A stretch of 64,000 bases of DNA from Pristionchus mayeri (GCA_036245805.1 BTRK01000001.1:6944001-7008000); one strand, 5' to 3'; numbered from the stretch's first letter, positions 1 to 12,370 are shown. Numbers and translations: made by a program. The notes: generated by a model not told the origin, from the sequence alone.

Positions 1-859
1 TTCGAACCTGAAGTCTTGGGATTTCGAACTCCCAATGAGCCGCTCGTGCAGCCCATTAGAATGTGTTCAATGCTCTGGGATAGTGCCTTACCCGTCGAGA
101 TAAATTCTGCAAAAATTCTGGTAAGTACAGAATTTCGAGCTCTACAAACTGGAAAAGTTCTGAGTCCCGGGAAAAATCTATGCGCGGGTAGGAAATTAAA
201 AACCGTCATGGACAGCCTCTGCTGCAAAGGCCGCAAAAGAGAAAAATGAACAAGTTGCGCCAAAATCGTCAAATTAGTCATAAAAACACCGTGGTTAACA
301 AAAATTGCCACATTAATTGATGTAAACGTCAGAAACCAATGCCACACGTTTCAAGTTTGCAGCGACCTGCTGCAGCTGCAAAGCATGGTAAAAATCGGAA
401 ACTTCAGTTTTGGTCTAAACTTTATAGGTACTTAGTGTAAACATTAGAATCAAGATTTTCGAAAATTCGAATGTCAACTGAAAACGCCGATTTGTCCCGA
501 TTCTCTCATGAGAGGCGTGTTATAATTATTTAATATTATCTACATACAAAAAATAACTCCAATATTTTAAGACACGCTCAAATGAAAAATTACGGTAGCT
601 ATTCAAAATTGCCTCCTGCGCAGGAAACATTGCAAGTATTGATTGAAGATATAAATATACGAGCAATGCTAGTGCCATTTTCCAATCATGAATCTGACCT
701 AAGTGGACACTAGAGCGCTGATATACCGTAATTACCTTGTCTCATCTCCCATTTCGCGTATTTTCATCAAATTATTTAATATTTTTAGCTAATTATTTAA
801 TATTTTTAGTTTTGGTGTTTCTTTGTAATTATTTATTTGATAATTTTATTTATTTTTAG
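1..859. other. Gene-poor 5' edge of the window
   Basis: I see no supported gene here. The 77-codon frame at 16-249 has no recognisable domain and no paralog in the window. The region should hold the first exons of the F-box-like gene that continues at 860, because paralogs have a basic N-terminal exon and further short exons before this point, but I could not recognise them. They may lie upstream of the window or have decayed. Confidence 0.5.
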
Positions 860-2608
860 GCAGTAATGTTCCACGATCCGGGCATTAATATCACACAACT
901 TCCAGTTATGGAACAAATGCGTCAGGTTAATATTTTATGCTTCTTTACGTATGGGATAATGGAGTATTTTTTTAATTTTTTTTTGCTAATACGTTTTCGT
1001 GATCAGATGACTTTCAATCGACCCTCTACACAGATTGGAAACTATAATCAAGTAAACGTGTATGGACTTTACGGGGATCAGGTTAGTAAATGGTAATTTC
1101 CAAGTAAACTTGTCATGATTAGGGATCCAAAATCCTTAAAATCAGTACATTTACGACCACTAGGTCGGATGAGATCTATTGCGTCATATCGCCTTTGACC
1201 GGCATTGTTAGATGAAAGCGGTATAACGCAATCGTTCAGTCTGAGTTATTGCCCCAATTTGCAATGTGTTTCGTATGATTGCCACAATCCCATTTTAAAT
1301 GTTTTTGTACTAGTTTATCTCTATCAGTCTTTTTTACGTTCATAGTTCCAGTGTCCCATCCTCGGCCTACCGAACGAACTCATTTCTGCCATCTTCTCAC
1401 TGCTCCCTCCTAAAGATCGACTGAGAGCTCGAGTGAATAAGAGATTGAATGCAATCGAGGCAAAATCGAAGTAATTCGTGAGGGATCTTAACATCGTCGA
1501 AGTTCGTTGGGCCATATATTATTTTTCCAATTAGATTTACCACTTCTTGTTTATTTTTCACATTCATTCCCCAAATCGTGAAGACAATAACTATTCCCTG
1601 AAAATTAATCTTTATTCCAGGTACCTCACAAGCCGATGTTTCAAGCCCTGTCTCGTTGGTGAGTGTTCTTTTTTATTTTATTTTATTTTGTTTTTTTACT
1701 AATCTTATCGATTCAGTCCTCTCGACTTCTATTTCACCTCATTCAACCCTTATTCATACGATTGCCTCAGAAGAATTTTCAAGAATGCCTCGATCGAATC
1801 ACTCAACATTTCAGTGAATAAAGATTGATTTCTGATACTTTAATAGATCAATCATTCAAAATTTTTCACATAAAGCGTAAACGCTAGATTAGGATTGATC
1901 GGTATTCTTAAGTCGAAACCCACCTGTGCAACGACCGAAGAATACCGACCAATCCTTCGATACCTTAATTTCAATTTAAGTTGTTGGCTGAGGGCATGGT
2001 TTATTGGGAGTTTTCGGAACTCATCAACGAGTTCAAGAATGTCGGAAGTCTAGCAGTCACTTTTGAGGCATTTTATTTATACTTATTAGCTAGCAAATTG
2101 AGGTATTCTATTTATACATATTAACGAGCAAATTGTATAACCATTCCGCGTTTACATTTTTTCCGAACTACAAGATATTCTTTAGCGGAGCAACAAAAAC
2201 TTTTTAGGGTGAAAGCTCTAAGGCGGCTAGTACAAAAACTTAGTTTTTCATCTCCTCATTACAATTTATATTTCCCTATAAACACTGGGCAAGAGGGATA
2301 CGTAGTCCTTGCAGTATCGAACTACACCGCCAAGTGTAGTCGTGTTTGTAAAATCGCTTAACGTTGCGGCACCTTTTCCTTACCTTAAGAATTTAATTTA
2401 TTCATTTTCAGACAGATCGTTTTGTTGACGATTCCTCGTTGCTTCATCTTCTGATATCATGCGAGGGAGTTAATCAGATTCGCTTGAATCAAGTCACTGC
2501 TGAGGTACTCCACGAAGTGTACAAGGTGAGCGAAACACGATTTTATACATCATTTTCTTTCCTCGTGGAAGGGGTCTTTTCTGGTCGTACTTTGCATTAA
2601 TTAGTTAA

Positions 2609-2984
2609 AGAAGGAGTGTCAGCAAAGTTAAACTTTTGATGCTGCCATAACCATTACCCAGCCCACCCTCCAAAGATCGTAGTGCGAGCTAGGAGGATAG
2701 ACAACCATCGGATGATAGCTCAGTGGTAGAGCAGCTGCCATGTGATCGGTAGGTTGCGGGTTCGATTACCACCAAATGTTTTCGAAAAATCTTCAAGAGA
2801 TTTGAATTCCCGCACGTCCCTTCCCTATCAAGGACTATCAGCGCCTATGGCACCCTACCAACTAATGATAACTGGGTTCAAAATAGAGATATGAAAGTGA
2901 AATTTTCAGAATCTCTTTTGGTTGTGCAAACTAAGGTCTTGGTTATGACAGCTTCAAAAGTTAAACTTTGCTGACGCTCCTTCT
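2609..2984. mobile_element. 376-bp MITE with TTAA target duplication, carrying a tRNA-like segment
   Basis: Terminal inverted repeats of about 45 bp: the left end begins AGAAGGAGTGTCAGC and the right end is its near-perfect complement ending GCTGACGCTCCTTCT. TTAA flanks both sides (2605-2608 and 2985-2988), as for piggyBac-type insertions. It lies wholly within the A1 intron between exons 2412-2525 and 2996-3124. There is no transposase, so it is non-autonomous. Confidence 0.8.
2710..2773 (+). other. tRNA-like (pseudo-tRNA) segment inside the MITE
   Basis: A box-A-like TAGCTCAGTGGTAGAGC and a box-B-like GGTTCGATTACC are spaced as in a tRNA gene, with a D-arm that can fold. The anticodon arm gives an 8-nt loop and the T-stem and acceptor stem do not pair well, so it is not a working tRNA. 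It shares TGTGATCGG with the tRNA-like segment at 21.5 kb, which suggests a tRNA-derived repeat family. Confidence 0.55.
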
Positions 2985-3534
2985 TTAATTTTCAGCACAT
3001 GATCGAAACTGCAACTAACCTTCGCAAATTCGAATGCTCTCGATGTGCTGTTTGGAGTTCTTTCCTTGAGCTCATTGGAATCGTATACAGATTCGGAAAT
3101 ATTTATTCCAGCAGAGACATTCAGGTAACGCTCATTATTAGCTTCTTCTTATTTCTATGTTTCTAAATATATTTCTAAAAATAACATGAGACTGAAATGG
3201 TTGAGAATGGTTTTTATTGTTATGAATTTCTAATGAGAAGGGTTTTGAGTTATCATCTTCTGCATATACTAACCCCTATAGTTTGGTAGTGATAATCTCG
3301 GGATAATCTGCATAATTTCCTCTTAACTTTGTCTAATTCAAGGCATTCAAGAGGATCGAGAGACATAATAGAGTGATCTATTTCATCTTCGATGGAAATG
3401 TCGAAATCAAGCTGTCTCCGCCACCAGTCAACTGGCTGGAGGGCAATTTGATTCCGAACTTGCACGAGAAGGAGTCCTTGAGTCGTGCGAAAGGTGAGCA
3501 GGGATTGATCAGAATTCAGATTCTTCCTCGTTAA

Positions 3535-4051
3535 GTCGTTGATTTCGTTGTAAATTTAATGTAATTCAACTGTATTCCTGTCACAAGACGTGCATAGATT
3601 AGATATAGTATCAACTTGACCACTATATGTGCTTTGACCATGAATTTTTCAGAATGTAGATTCATTATTTGCTATAATTTTGCTATTGCCATGTTTCTCC
3701 AGAAGATTACGCCTCGATTAATATCCTCTTTTCTCTCGCTTGTGATTCCTGGCCTCTCACGAATATTCCTTACTCACAATTGTTTTCTCTTGATAAATGA
3801 ATTCGGAAAAATAATTTATGATGCGATTTCAAGGAGGTTCGAATTCCTCCCACCGTATCTGATATGTCATAACATTTTATAAATGTACGAGTGAGACTGA
3901 TTTTCCCAACATCTTTCCCAACGTTAAGCCAATAATGTAGAAGCGATCATTTTCATGTATTCTACACGTCGTAACGTTCCGCTTGATTTAAACTTAATCC
4001 TGAAATTGTAAGTAAGCTTTTTCGATGCTAATTGCTTCCTTATTACAGAAA
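3535..4051. other. Intergenic segment between A1 and A2
   Basis: No gene is supported; the 88-codon frame at 3616-3882 crosses the promoter-like block and has no paralog. The segment around 3690-3710 (GTTTCTCCAGAAGATTA) recurs downstream of A2 near 6740, so A1 and A2 look like a tandem duplication that includes flanking DNA, with an offset of about 3.1 kb. Confidence 0.5.
3852..3865 (+). promoter_or_regulatory. Shared upstream block ACCGTATCTGATAT
   Basis: The same block, with a GGTTCGA stretch just upstream, recurs before family A first exons at 6906-6919(+), 25764-25778(-) and 37640-37654(-). Here the next recognised exon starts at 4052, further away than in the other copies. Confidence 0.4.
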
Positions 4052-6689
4052 ATGTCTCACGTTTCTGAAATTGATGTTACCGAGCAGATGCGACAGGTTT
4101 TTAAAAACTTCTTTCTATTCATGACGTAATTATATTTTTTAATTCCGTCTAACTTTTTTTTAATTTTCCGAAATATTTTTTCAGATGACACTCAATCGAC
4201 TCGTTGACTATTTCGAAGCTCATAAAAGAGACAATATAAATACCAAAGACAATGTTAGTTGCACTCTTTTCGATTTACATTCACTTATCTAATTTGAGTG
4301 TGTTGGCACTGTGATGTTTTATCTTGGATGTGATGTATTTAATCCAGATCTTATTAACGCAAATATTGAGTTTTAAGATTTATTATTTACATCATTATTC
4401 AATCAACTACACTGCGAAAGACTTTCCAGTGTCTCTTTCTGGCACTTCCAAACAAGCTCATCGGTCGCGTTCTCTCCTACCTTCCACCCAAGGATCGTCT
4501 GAGAGCCCGCGTGAGCAAGAAATTGAATGCTATTGAAGCAGAATCCAAATACTATGTGAAGGAACTGACAATCGCTGAGGTGCGTTTGGGGGGATAAACA
4601 ACTTGAACTTGGTATTACTTTCGTATATTTAAAGGTTCATTCTGATTACTGGCATATGCAGTCGCGTTGGTGAGCGCCCATTCCGTTGTTTCTGGATTTT
4701 TCAAAGACCATTTGTTTAGCTTCCCTGACTTCTTTTTCTCGGAGCACAATCCGTATTCATTCGATTGCATCAGAAGAATTTGCACAAGTGCATCGATCGG
4801 ATCGCTCAATCTTTGCGTAAGTAAACCACATTACCTTTTCGGTTTTTGCCCAGTCAGTTTCTAGTAAGAGGAATGAGTGGAAGGTAGTAGATCGAATGAT
4901 ACTGAATGATGTGACGGAACAAATGAAATGTAGCCTAAATAAAGAGCCCCAAACCAGATATTTCGGATTCAATAAATTTTTAAGATGCTAACCGACGACA
5001 AGTTTTATCGTGAGTTCTGCAATCTCGTCGAGGAATTCAAGAATATTGAAATTCTTACTATCGATTTCGTGGTATTCTGAATATTCATTATTATGTTTCA
5101 TATTTCATTTTTAATAATTTGTGCTCGAAGATAGTTATATCATATTTTCTACAATAATCGAATATGTGTATTCTGGAAGTTTATGACTATTTTCATGTTC
5201 TGACATAATGACCTCCCCCGTTGATCGGAATCGACCAATCAACTAATGGTTGTCAATAGTTGGTGTGGCCTTGGGAACACTAAATAACTAGCGCTATATA
5301 GGGCCAATGCGATTCATAAGGTTAGCACAATTCACGGTACAACTCTAAATTCTTGGTAATTAATCTGAATTTTGAATTGGTTGTAATTCCAACGAGACAT
5401 GTGATATCCTCATAACTAATGCATGATTTTAAAGAGCGATTAGAGTGCTTCTAAAAATACATAGAACAAAAACGTTGGCCTCGAATCCCTACTTGAAAAT
5501 CGCTCTCAATCCCAGCCCCGATAAATTGCAGTTCTGTGAATAGATATTTGCCGGTATTTTACAAGTGCGGATCGATCAGTAACGATGATTTGCTGATTAT
5601 TCTGAATCGCCTTCCCGTTCTAGTGTGCAATTAAATTTTGGAGCTGATTCATCTATATGTTAATGCATACGGTATTTCGAAATCGGGATGTAGAGATTTG
5701 AACGCCGAAAACGACACTTCTCAATATTTCCTTTCTCTCACACACGTTGTAGACCTACTTTGCCACCACTATTTGAATATGCAACTCTTACCCTACCACT
5801 GATATGGTGGGCTAAATCGGTAGGACACAGCTATTCGAGGAGCAGGGTTCAATCGAAAACACTAAAAAACCTACATTTTTGCATGTTTTGATGCGGACGC
5901 GATTTTCTCAGGTTCACCATGAGCTATATTCGATGCAAACATATTATAGTACTCCACTAGCAAGTCCCTAACTATAACCACGAAGGAATGACAGGCAATC
6001 AAAATACACCAGTATAAACTTCGAAAATGGAATAGTCAGAAACTTTTGAATCAACCTAATAATTCAGCATACAGATTTGTTTATGACATTTTAGTTCAAT
6101 TTTGTTCATTTATGTCATTTTTTATTATTTTCAGGAACGCATTCTTGGGGAGGTTGTTCAGAACAACAATTTCGTTCTCGATCTCGTGGAATCATGCAAG
6201 GATCTCAACCATCTTCGAATGAGTGAAATCACTCCTGATGCTCTCCATAAAGTGTACAAGGTGAGAAATAGTGGAATTTTTTTTTAGTTTTCTTAATGTA
6301 ACATTTTAAATACAATGATCATATTTTGTAAAACCAATATCAATATTAATCGTATAACTCATCAATTAACTCGTAAACTTTGAGAACATGATCGAAGACT
6401 CGTCGAAAATTCGCACAGGGAAATATCTTCTCGAACAGGAATATCGAGGTTCGTTTCATGTTTCGCGTTATCGTTTTTATTGTTTTGTTTTGAGGCATTC
6501 AAGAAGGGAGATCACGGCTATCACATCTTCGATGGACAAATTGAGATTGTGCTCAGTGTTCGTCCGCCCTGCGGTTATGACTCTGAGAAGTATTTCCTTC
6601 TCAAACTGCACGAGACTAAGGAGTCTCTGGAAGAAGCGAAGAATGAGTACGGATTGGTTAGAATGAGAATCGGTCCACTTCCTAACTAA
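4052..6689 (+). pseudogene. F-box-like family A gene, copy A2, with a frameshifting deletion in the penultimate exon
   Basis: Exons: 4052-4096, 4185-4253, 4430-4579 (F-box-like LPNKLIGRVLSYLPPKDRL), 4635-4669, 4720-4816, 4985-5071, 6135-6260, 6385-6448 and 6495-6689 (HIFDGQIEIVL..., TAA end). The acceptor at 4719 (TTTGTTTAG) is chosen because it gives the family's 97-nt exon and avoids a TGA. The 6385-6448 exon is 64 nt against 129 nt in A1. Its start reads NMIEDSSKI and its end aligns to the family in another frame (GNIFSNRNIE), so about 65 nt are missing and the frame is lost. Two acceptors read TTTGAG or TTTTGAG. The 4052 ATG may be an internal codon, since paralogs have upstream exons. 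The 1.06-kb intron 5072-6134 holds nothing I recognise. Confidence 0.7.
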
Positions 6690-6905
6690 ATCATTGCCTT
6701 CCTTGTACATATTGTTTGGTTTCACTACGTGATTCCAGTGTTTCTCCAGAAGATTAATCACCCATGTAAATTGATTCAGTGTTTCGCTATCCCACATTTC
6801 CTTATCAGTCAAGTAGATGCCTTAATCTCACTTGTATTATATGGATTTATGAAGTTATTCAGAAGCAAAATTATTGTCTGTAAATGTTACTGGTTTCTTG
6901 ACCAA

Positions 6906-6919
6906 CTACCGTATCTGAT
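6906..6919 (+). promoter_or_regulatory. Shared upstream block before a family A first exon
   Basis: CTACCGTATCTGAT lies 37 nt upstream of the ATG at 6957. The match to the blocks at 3852, 25764(-) and 37640(-) includes the preceding GACCAnCTAC. It could be a core promoter or a transcript leader. Confidence 0.45.
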
Positions 6920-6956
6920 CCGGTCAGTCGAGTTTCCATAATTTTCTTCTTTCAGT

Positions 6957-7088
6957 ATGTCTCTTTCCTCTCCTTCTAAGAAGAAAGCCAAGGGAGACGA
7001 CAGTATGCCAATTGATGCTGGTCATCACGAAAAATATAAGGATGGAATGCTCGAAGATATTGGAAAAGACGGTGGAAACAGGGAGTTG
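6957..7088 (+). pseudogene. Orphan first exon of a family A gene (basic N-terminus)
   Basis: ATG at 6957 opens MSLSSPSKKKAKGDDS..., matching the first exons at 37579(-) and 32350(-) and the decayed one at 25711(-). The exon is 132 nt (44 codons), the same length as the 37579 copy, and ends at a GTGGGG donor in place of GTGAGA. The lysine run could act as a nuclear localisation signal; that is inference. No further exons of this gene are recognisable downstream, where an inverted-repeat element begins at about 7150, so this is a gene remnant. Confidence 0.6.
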
Positions 7089-7149
7089 GTGGGGAGATTT
7101 ATATGTTTATTTAATTTTGGTTTCAAAGTTGGTATAGAAGAATGGCAGC

Positions 7150-7603
7150 TTTACATAACGTGGCTGCCCTACATTTGCATATACAAATCTTGTTACCAGG
7201 CGAACTTGAGTTTCACTCCATATCTATGTATAGGGGTTCATGGTCCAAAAGTGAGAATTTGAGTGTAAAATCATGGTTAGATAAATCCCAAATACAGTGA
7301 CAAGTCGATGCCCGTATTACTGGGTTAGAGTAGTTAATGATGCTCGTGAATAACGATTAGTCACGGTATTTGGGGTTTATCTAACCATGATTTTTCACTC
7401 AAATTCTCACTTTTGGACCATGAACCCCTATACATAGATATGGAGTTAAACTCAAGTTCGCCTGGTAACAAGATTTGTATATGCAAATGTAGGGCATCAC
7501 ATACTGGTTACAATGAAGCAACTCCCACGTCGATACGTCAATTCGCAAATTAATGGTTAATTGTTGTGCAAATGTCGGTTGTGCAGTTGTCACCCCCCCC
7601 CCC
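7150..7603. mobile_element. Inverted-repeat MITE of the 'GTCACCCCC-end' family, copy a
   Basis: Arms 7158-7290 and 7370-7500 are near-perfect inverted repeats around TTGCATATACAAATCTTG and AAATCATGGTTAGATAAA. The right end (about 7560-7603, GTCGGTTGTGCAGTTGTCACCCCC) resembles the termini of the copies at 33975-34335 and 45766-48958. The left terminus is not clear. ORFs here are shadows of the two arms. Confidence 0.6.
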
Positions 7604-7692
7604 CCGATTTTTCGACTCAAAGTTTTGAAATCATCTTTCATCAATTCGACTTGTCATTCTAAATCATTCTTCTCCCACCCTCATTCATCTGC

Positions 7693-8268
7693 TCAAAAAT
7701 CAATCATTTGTGCAAGTAGTCGACAGTTTTCAGTGTTAATATACCAAAATACGTTAAAAACTAACTTCAACAGAGCATGTAAGAACTTGATCATCGTCGA
7801 TATTTCGGCCTTCTTTCTCTCCACATAATTCTTCAAGTCTTTCTTGCATCCAGAAGTTCTCATCACTGCCCTCTCATTCCGTCTAGAATGCAACCTCTCA
7901 AGACATGGAATTATACATTCATGAATTTTGTTGACGGAGTGTAGAAAACTCTCATTAAAAATGCTCGGGAAATGGGGACATGATTACCACTTATTCAAAG
8001 AAACGGGATAGTATCTCACCAGACGATTCACCTTTCTTACATTCTCACTAGAAAATTCTCCATCAATATCACTGCTTCTCTACAGTAGGCGAGTTTGATC
8101 AATAATTAGAAACAGCAATAAAAAGGGCCTTAGACTACATCGCATATGTCAAACTAACGTGTTCATGGATTCTGCCACGGTCTTATCTTCGACCTTCTTT
8201 TCCTTCTCGTGATTTTCATCAGATGAGTTAATCCCATTCTTCTTGACTCCAGAAGCAGCTCTCACCAT
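7693..8268 (-). other. Two possible first exons of an unrecognised minus-strand family
   Basis: Two short frames open in a similar way: one from ATG at 7863 (MRTSGCKKDLKNY...) and one from ATG at 8268 (MVRAASGVKKNG...), the latter running 36 codons to a GTTAGT donor at about 8160. Both begin M, a few residues, then SGxKK and are rich in K and E. I do not recognise the family and see no continuation. These are tentative. Confidence 0.25.
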
Positions 8269-8299
8269 TGTCCTCACTATTCTACATCTGCAAATCATT

Positions 8300-9463
8300 C
8301 TCTTCATCACATATCATCTTGCACTCAAGAAAAGTATCCATAAAATATATCAACGTCAGAATTCTGCTTGCTAAAGTGAAGAGGAGCACTCTTTATTGAG
8401 ATTACGCACGTGAGCACTGCCTAATCACTCACTCATTAACTGGAAGCTGCAAAATCTTCGACAACATGGTGAGACCGGATGACTGAAACATTCATACATC
8501 AAAATTTCCATAACAATCGTTGTACTCTCAAATATTGCACTCCGTGGATCAAAATCTGAGTCGAGGGCAGGTAGCAATCGGCTCTTCAAATCGAATATCG
8601 CAAATCAAAACAGGAAATTGCGTCATAGCAATTCTATACTTTTAAAAATATGGGCAAATGAGAATTTGACCATCGAGGAAGAAAATAAAAGTGGTTTCAA
8701 GAAGAAAGCAAAGTGAAGGCGTAGTATTCTGAAATTAACGGTATGTACACAAATATGCATCTCTGGAGATGATATCCCTTAATCGGAGATCACTTTGTAA
8801 ATAATTAGAAGGCAGGAGTAGTAAAAATATTCCGTCTGGAATCAAACCAGATTCCACAATACGTTGTAAATTTTTCAAGAACTTCATCGACTTTATTGAT
8901 AGAATAACTGAAACAAAGATAGCAACAGAGATAGCACTGAATTATTTAAAAATAAGATGTACGATATCGATCAAATTAATTATGCTGTATGAATCGAATT
9001 GTTGCGACCATCACACTGAACATACGAAGTTCTATTAATAATGTTTTTTTTTTAATTAAGAAAAATAACAACCTTTATTTGCTCCGTATGATCGCTACTA
9101 CGAATTAAGGCGGGCAGACAGTGAGTGTAATAAACAAAGGACATCACAGGTGATTACAAAAATGGAATGATGGTACTAGGTAGGATGAGAAATATTTCGT
9201 AAGATATATCGAAGGCGGCATTACAAAATAGTTCTCAGCCGAATTAGTGCCGGGGATATAAGATAGGGCGTTCAACATGATTAATTGAACCTTCTTGTCG
9301 TGCTTCCGCTTGTCGGTTTGAGCGGTGTAATATTTGGCGCAATATATGCCCTACCCTGTATAAAGACAAAATCCTTCAAATACTGCGCAGAAAACCAAAC
9401 ATGATTTGTGAATTGAGGTAAATTCGAGAGCCATAATGGACGCCTGACAGGCAAAAAACGAAC
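8300..9463. other. Intergenic, no gene recognised
   Basis: I see no family A or B exon motif on either strand. The frame 9281-9607 overlaps the orphan exon described next; only its first part is supported. Confidence 0.4.
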
Positions 9464-9577
9464 TTGCTCGTCTCTTCTATTTAGGTCGACTATTTTGTCG
9501 GTCGGATCCGAAGGGAGAAGCGAGTGAGAAGGGGAATCGCCCTCTACTTTGATTTTTTTATTAGGAGGGGATATCAT
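9464..9577 (-). pseudogene. Orphan first exon of a family A gene (ISPPNKKIK type)
   Basis: ATG at 9577-9575 opens MISPPNKKIKVEGDS...; the exon ends at AGCAA followed by GTTCG. Its 114-nt length and its last part (NRR..EQ before the same GTTCG donor) match the first exon of the gene starting at 18786. No downstream exons are seen between 7.6 and 9.4 kb, so it is probably a remnant. Confidence 0.5.
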
Positions 9578-9716
9578 GAAAATATAGATCATGTGATTAA
9601 GATGCATTCATAATAAAGACAATGAGAGAGATACAGTGTAAGGTCATCAACCCATTGAAATTATCACGTAAAGTCCTCTTCTGAAGAATTTTATCGATAG
9701 AAAACAACGGACTCTT

Positions 9717-10365
9717 CCCAAAAATGAAACTGCGACATATGCGCAAGTGAGACATATATGAAAATGAGACAAATACGAAAGTGGGACAAATGTGAAACTG
9801 AGACAAATATGAAAGTGAGACACATTTGTTGGGAATCATAGGGAAGGAAAATCACAGAAACCATATTTTTTCTTCAAAAAACGCAATTTGAAGCACAGAT
9901 GGAACAACAAAGGCCACAATTATTTGTTAGAAATACAAATTAACCACGTATCATGTTTTTTCCACGGCTCATGGGCCTCTCAGATCAGTATTTATGAACA
10001 CTTTATGTTCCTCTTAAGCGAAATAATATGTAGTATGTCGTAGGTGTCTTACGGAATTTAAGCCAACCGTGTCGGGATAGAGAGAGTCTGGATCAGGAGG
10101 CCAAGTGGGCGGATATAGTCTTATCTTAAAGTGAGAGCGCGGATAAAAATGGTAGCGATATCGCTCCCATCCGATTCCATTTCTCATAGAGAATTGATAT
10201 GATGCTATCGCAAACCTCGGATAGAGAATCGATACTCCTAAAGTGATCTTAAGTTCCTTTTCCAATGTTTTTGTCCTCACTTTCGTATTTTTCCCACTTT
10301 CATATTTGTCTCACTTTCGTATATGTCTCACTTTCATATCTGTCGCATTTTCATTTTTGGGATAT
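9717..10365. repeat. Inverted repeat whose arms hold a 17-bp tandem repeat
   Basis: About six units of a 17-bp repeat (TGAAAGTGAGACAAATA type) run 9723-9829. About five units of the reverse complement (CACTTTCATATTTGTCT type) run 10278-10362. TTTTATC/GATAG-type matches continue outside the repeats. The frames called here are translations of the repeat and not genes. Confidence 0.65.
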
Positions 10366-10969
10366 CTGTTCGATATGTCGCGTTCTCCTTATTATACATT
10401 ATCTAAAACAACAGCGATGAACGTAATTTCATGAGTGATCAGGAAATAGAAGAGAAACACCGAATGAATTTAAAATGAGTATCACTTCTTGAAAAAAGAA
10501 ATCGGAGAATGGTCAATCAATGAAATACAACAGGAATAACAGAGAAGCTAAGGGTTTAGAAACGATTCTCAAGGTGGTTCAGCTCTCATTAGATTAATCC
10601 AATTGATCGGGAATTCGTAGGATTCCCAACTGCGTCATTCCATTCTTCACTGCTTCCATCGATTCCTCACTATCATGCATTTGGAGCAGGAAGTGCACAT
10701 CACACCACGGTTGTAGTACATAATCAATTATTGTAATCTCGATATTCCCATCGAAGATCGAACAGAATTGTTTTCCGTTTCTCGTCGTTGCGAAAAGCTA
10801 ACAGAGTATTTTATGAAAGAGCGGAAGAAACAATTGAATATACCTCAATATCGTTTCTATTCGAGAAGACAAATTCATTTCTAATTTCGATTCCAATGCG
10901 GGAGAGGAACAAATAGAAAGCTCCCATCAGAAGATTACATTTAAACTTTTTCGTTCTATGCTAAGCAGC

Positions 10970-12235
10970 TGAGTTTAAAAAAGTCGGTCGATACAATTCT
11001 TTTTGATTACAAGAAAGCATTTGATTCCATTGATCTTAGACTGCTTATTCATAAGCTCAATACTCTTGGTATCTCACCTGCTATCACTCAATGGTTTGAG
11101 TCCTATCTATTAGGCCGATCGCAACGCGTGTTCGTAGGAGAATACCTATCCCCGCCCTCACCTATCCAATCGGGTGTTCCCCAAGGTTCAGCAATCGGGC
11201 CACTGCTATTCATTATTTACATTAATGACTTGGGCAAATGTATCCCCCAAACGGTTCATTACAATATTTTTGCCGACGACCTTAAGATTTATGCGATAGT
11301 CCCTGATTATAGCACCCACCTTCAAGAAGCGATTAGCAAAATTTCTGATTGGACTAATACATGGAATATGAGTATTAGCTCACCTAAATGTAATGTTTTA
11401 CACTTGGGAAATCTAAAGAATCGAACCCAATATATGCTCAATGGTCAAATTATATCGAGTAAAGACGAAGTTCGAGACCTGGGTGTATTCTTTTCAAAAA
11501 ACTTACACTTCGGGTTCCATATTAGTCAAATTACTAGGAAAGCGCGATTAATGTGTAACCTCATGTTGAGATCGTTTCACTCCAAATCTCCCGAACTTCT
11601 TGTAAACACATACTCAATATACATACGCCCTCTATTAGAATCTTCCACTATAATCTGGAATCCCACATCAGTTGGTCTAGTAAATGAGCTAGAATCTGTG
11701 CAGCGAGAATTCACAAGGAGAGTTTTCCGACGTTGTTCTATTTCCCCTCTATCTTATCCTGATCGACTAAAGAAATTCAAACTTGAAACCCTTGAGTATC
11801 GCCGTGCAGTTCGCGATATGTTTTTTTTGTATACGATTCCATTCACAAACACGTGCACCACGACTCTGCTGACTTGTACACGATTGCTCCGCTCACTCGT
11901 GACTTACGATCTTCCAATAGTCTGCGCATTGCTGTCCCATTCAGAGTGCCAGCATCGTTTTCAACATGTGCTAGTAGAGTCCTACCGCTCTGGAATACCC
12001 TCCCTGACCCATTAGTACTCTCTTCCCGTCCATTGTTCCGTAAACAAATCCGAGATTCCCCTGACCTGATCCTATTATCCTCACGAATACGATTGTAACA
12101 TATAACTGCCACATTCCACCACCCCCATCCCCTGAGCTCGCTGTGATCGAGCTAAAAGGCCAACCTACTCTCCCCACTTGTCCTTCCCTTGACGGCGCTT
12201 CATGCGTTTTCGATAAAGATTAAGAGAGACTATCT
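10970..12235 (+). pseudogene. 5'-truncated LINE with partial reverse transcriptase
   Basis: An open frame from 10945 shows RT motif A (LFDYKKAFDS, near 11005), then SGVPQGSAIGPLLF (11170-11215) and the catalytic FADDLKIY (11270-11295), typical of non-LTR retrotransposons. The frame is open to 12015, but the true C-terminus continues in another frame (HVHHDSADLYTIAP..., to 12098), so a shift occurs near the run of T at 11820-11828. The endonuclease and 5' RT regions are missing. It sits just outside the acceptor of the gene C exon at 10960, in its intron. The 3' edge near GATAAAGATTAAG (12215-12230) is a guess. Confidence 0.8.
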
Positions 12236-12370
12236 GAGTGAGTGAACATTTTTGTGCAGAGGCTTGGTACTAGCGAAAAATCGAATTCCTCCAAAATTGG
12301 CATGGATGTAGTACTCGGTGAGTATAGCTCAGACGTGGCATATTTAGTGTTCTAGATCATTTGCGGAGGA

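Larger units (their letters stand above)
860..3534 (+). pseudogene. F-box-like family A gene, copy A1, with a premature stop in the F-box exon
   Basis: Exons recovered by comparison with paralogs: 860-925, 1007-1081, 1352-1501 (F-box-like, LPNELI...PPKDRLRARVNKRL), 1621-1658, 1717-1813, 1981-2067, 2412-2525, 2996-3124 and 3343-3534 (FIFDGNVEI..., ends TAA 3532-3534). All junctions keep phase, and exon lengths match paralogs (150, 97, 129, 192 nt). F-box proteins usually hand substrates to SCF ubiquitin ligases; that role here is inferred from the F-box-like motif only. Codon 41 of the F-box exon is TAA (1472-1474) where paralogs have Tyr. The donor after 2067 reads GC rather than GT. Exon 860 is in frame upstream, so the start lies earlier. 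A MITE sits in the intron before the 2996 exon. Likely a recent pseudogene. Confidence 0.75.

Noticed and set aside
16..249. 77-codon frame at the window start
   Set aside because: No domain, no paralog and no splice context.
2710..2773. A functional tRNA gene
   Set aside because: The anticodon loop is 8 nt and the T and acceptor stems do not pair.
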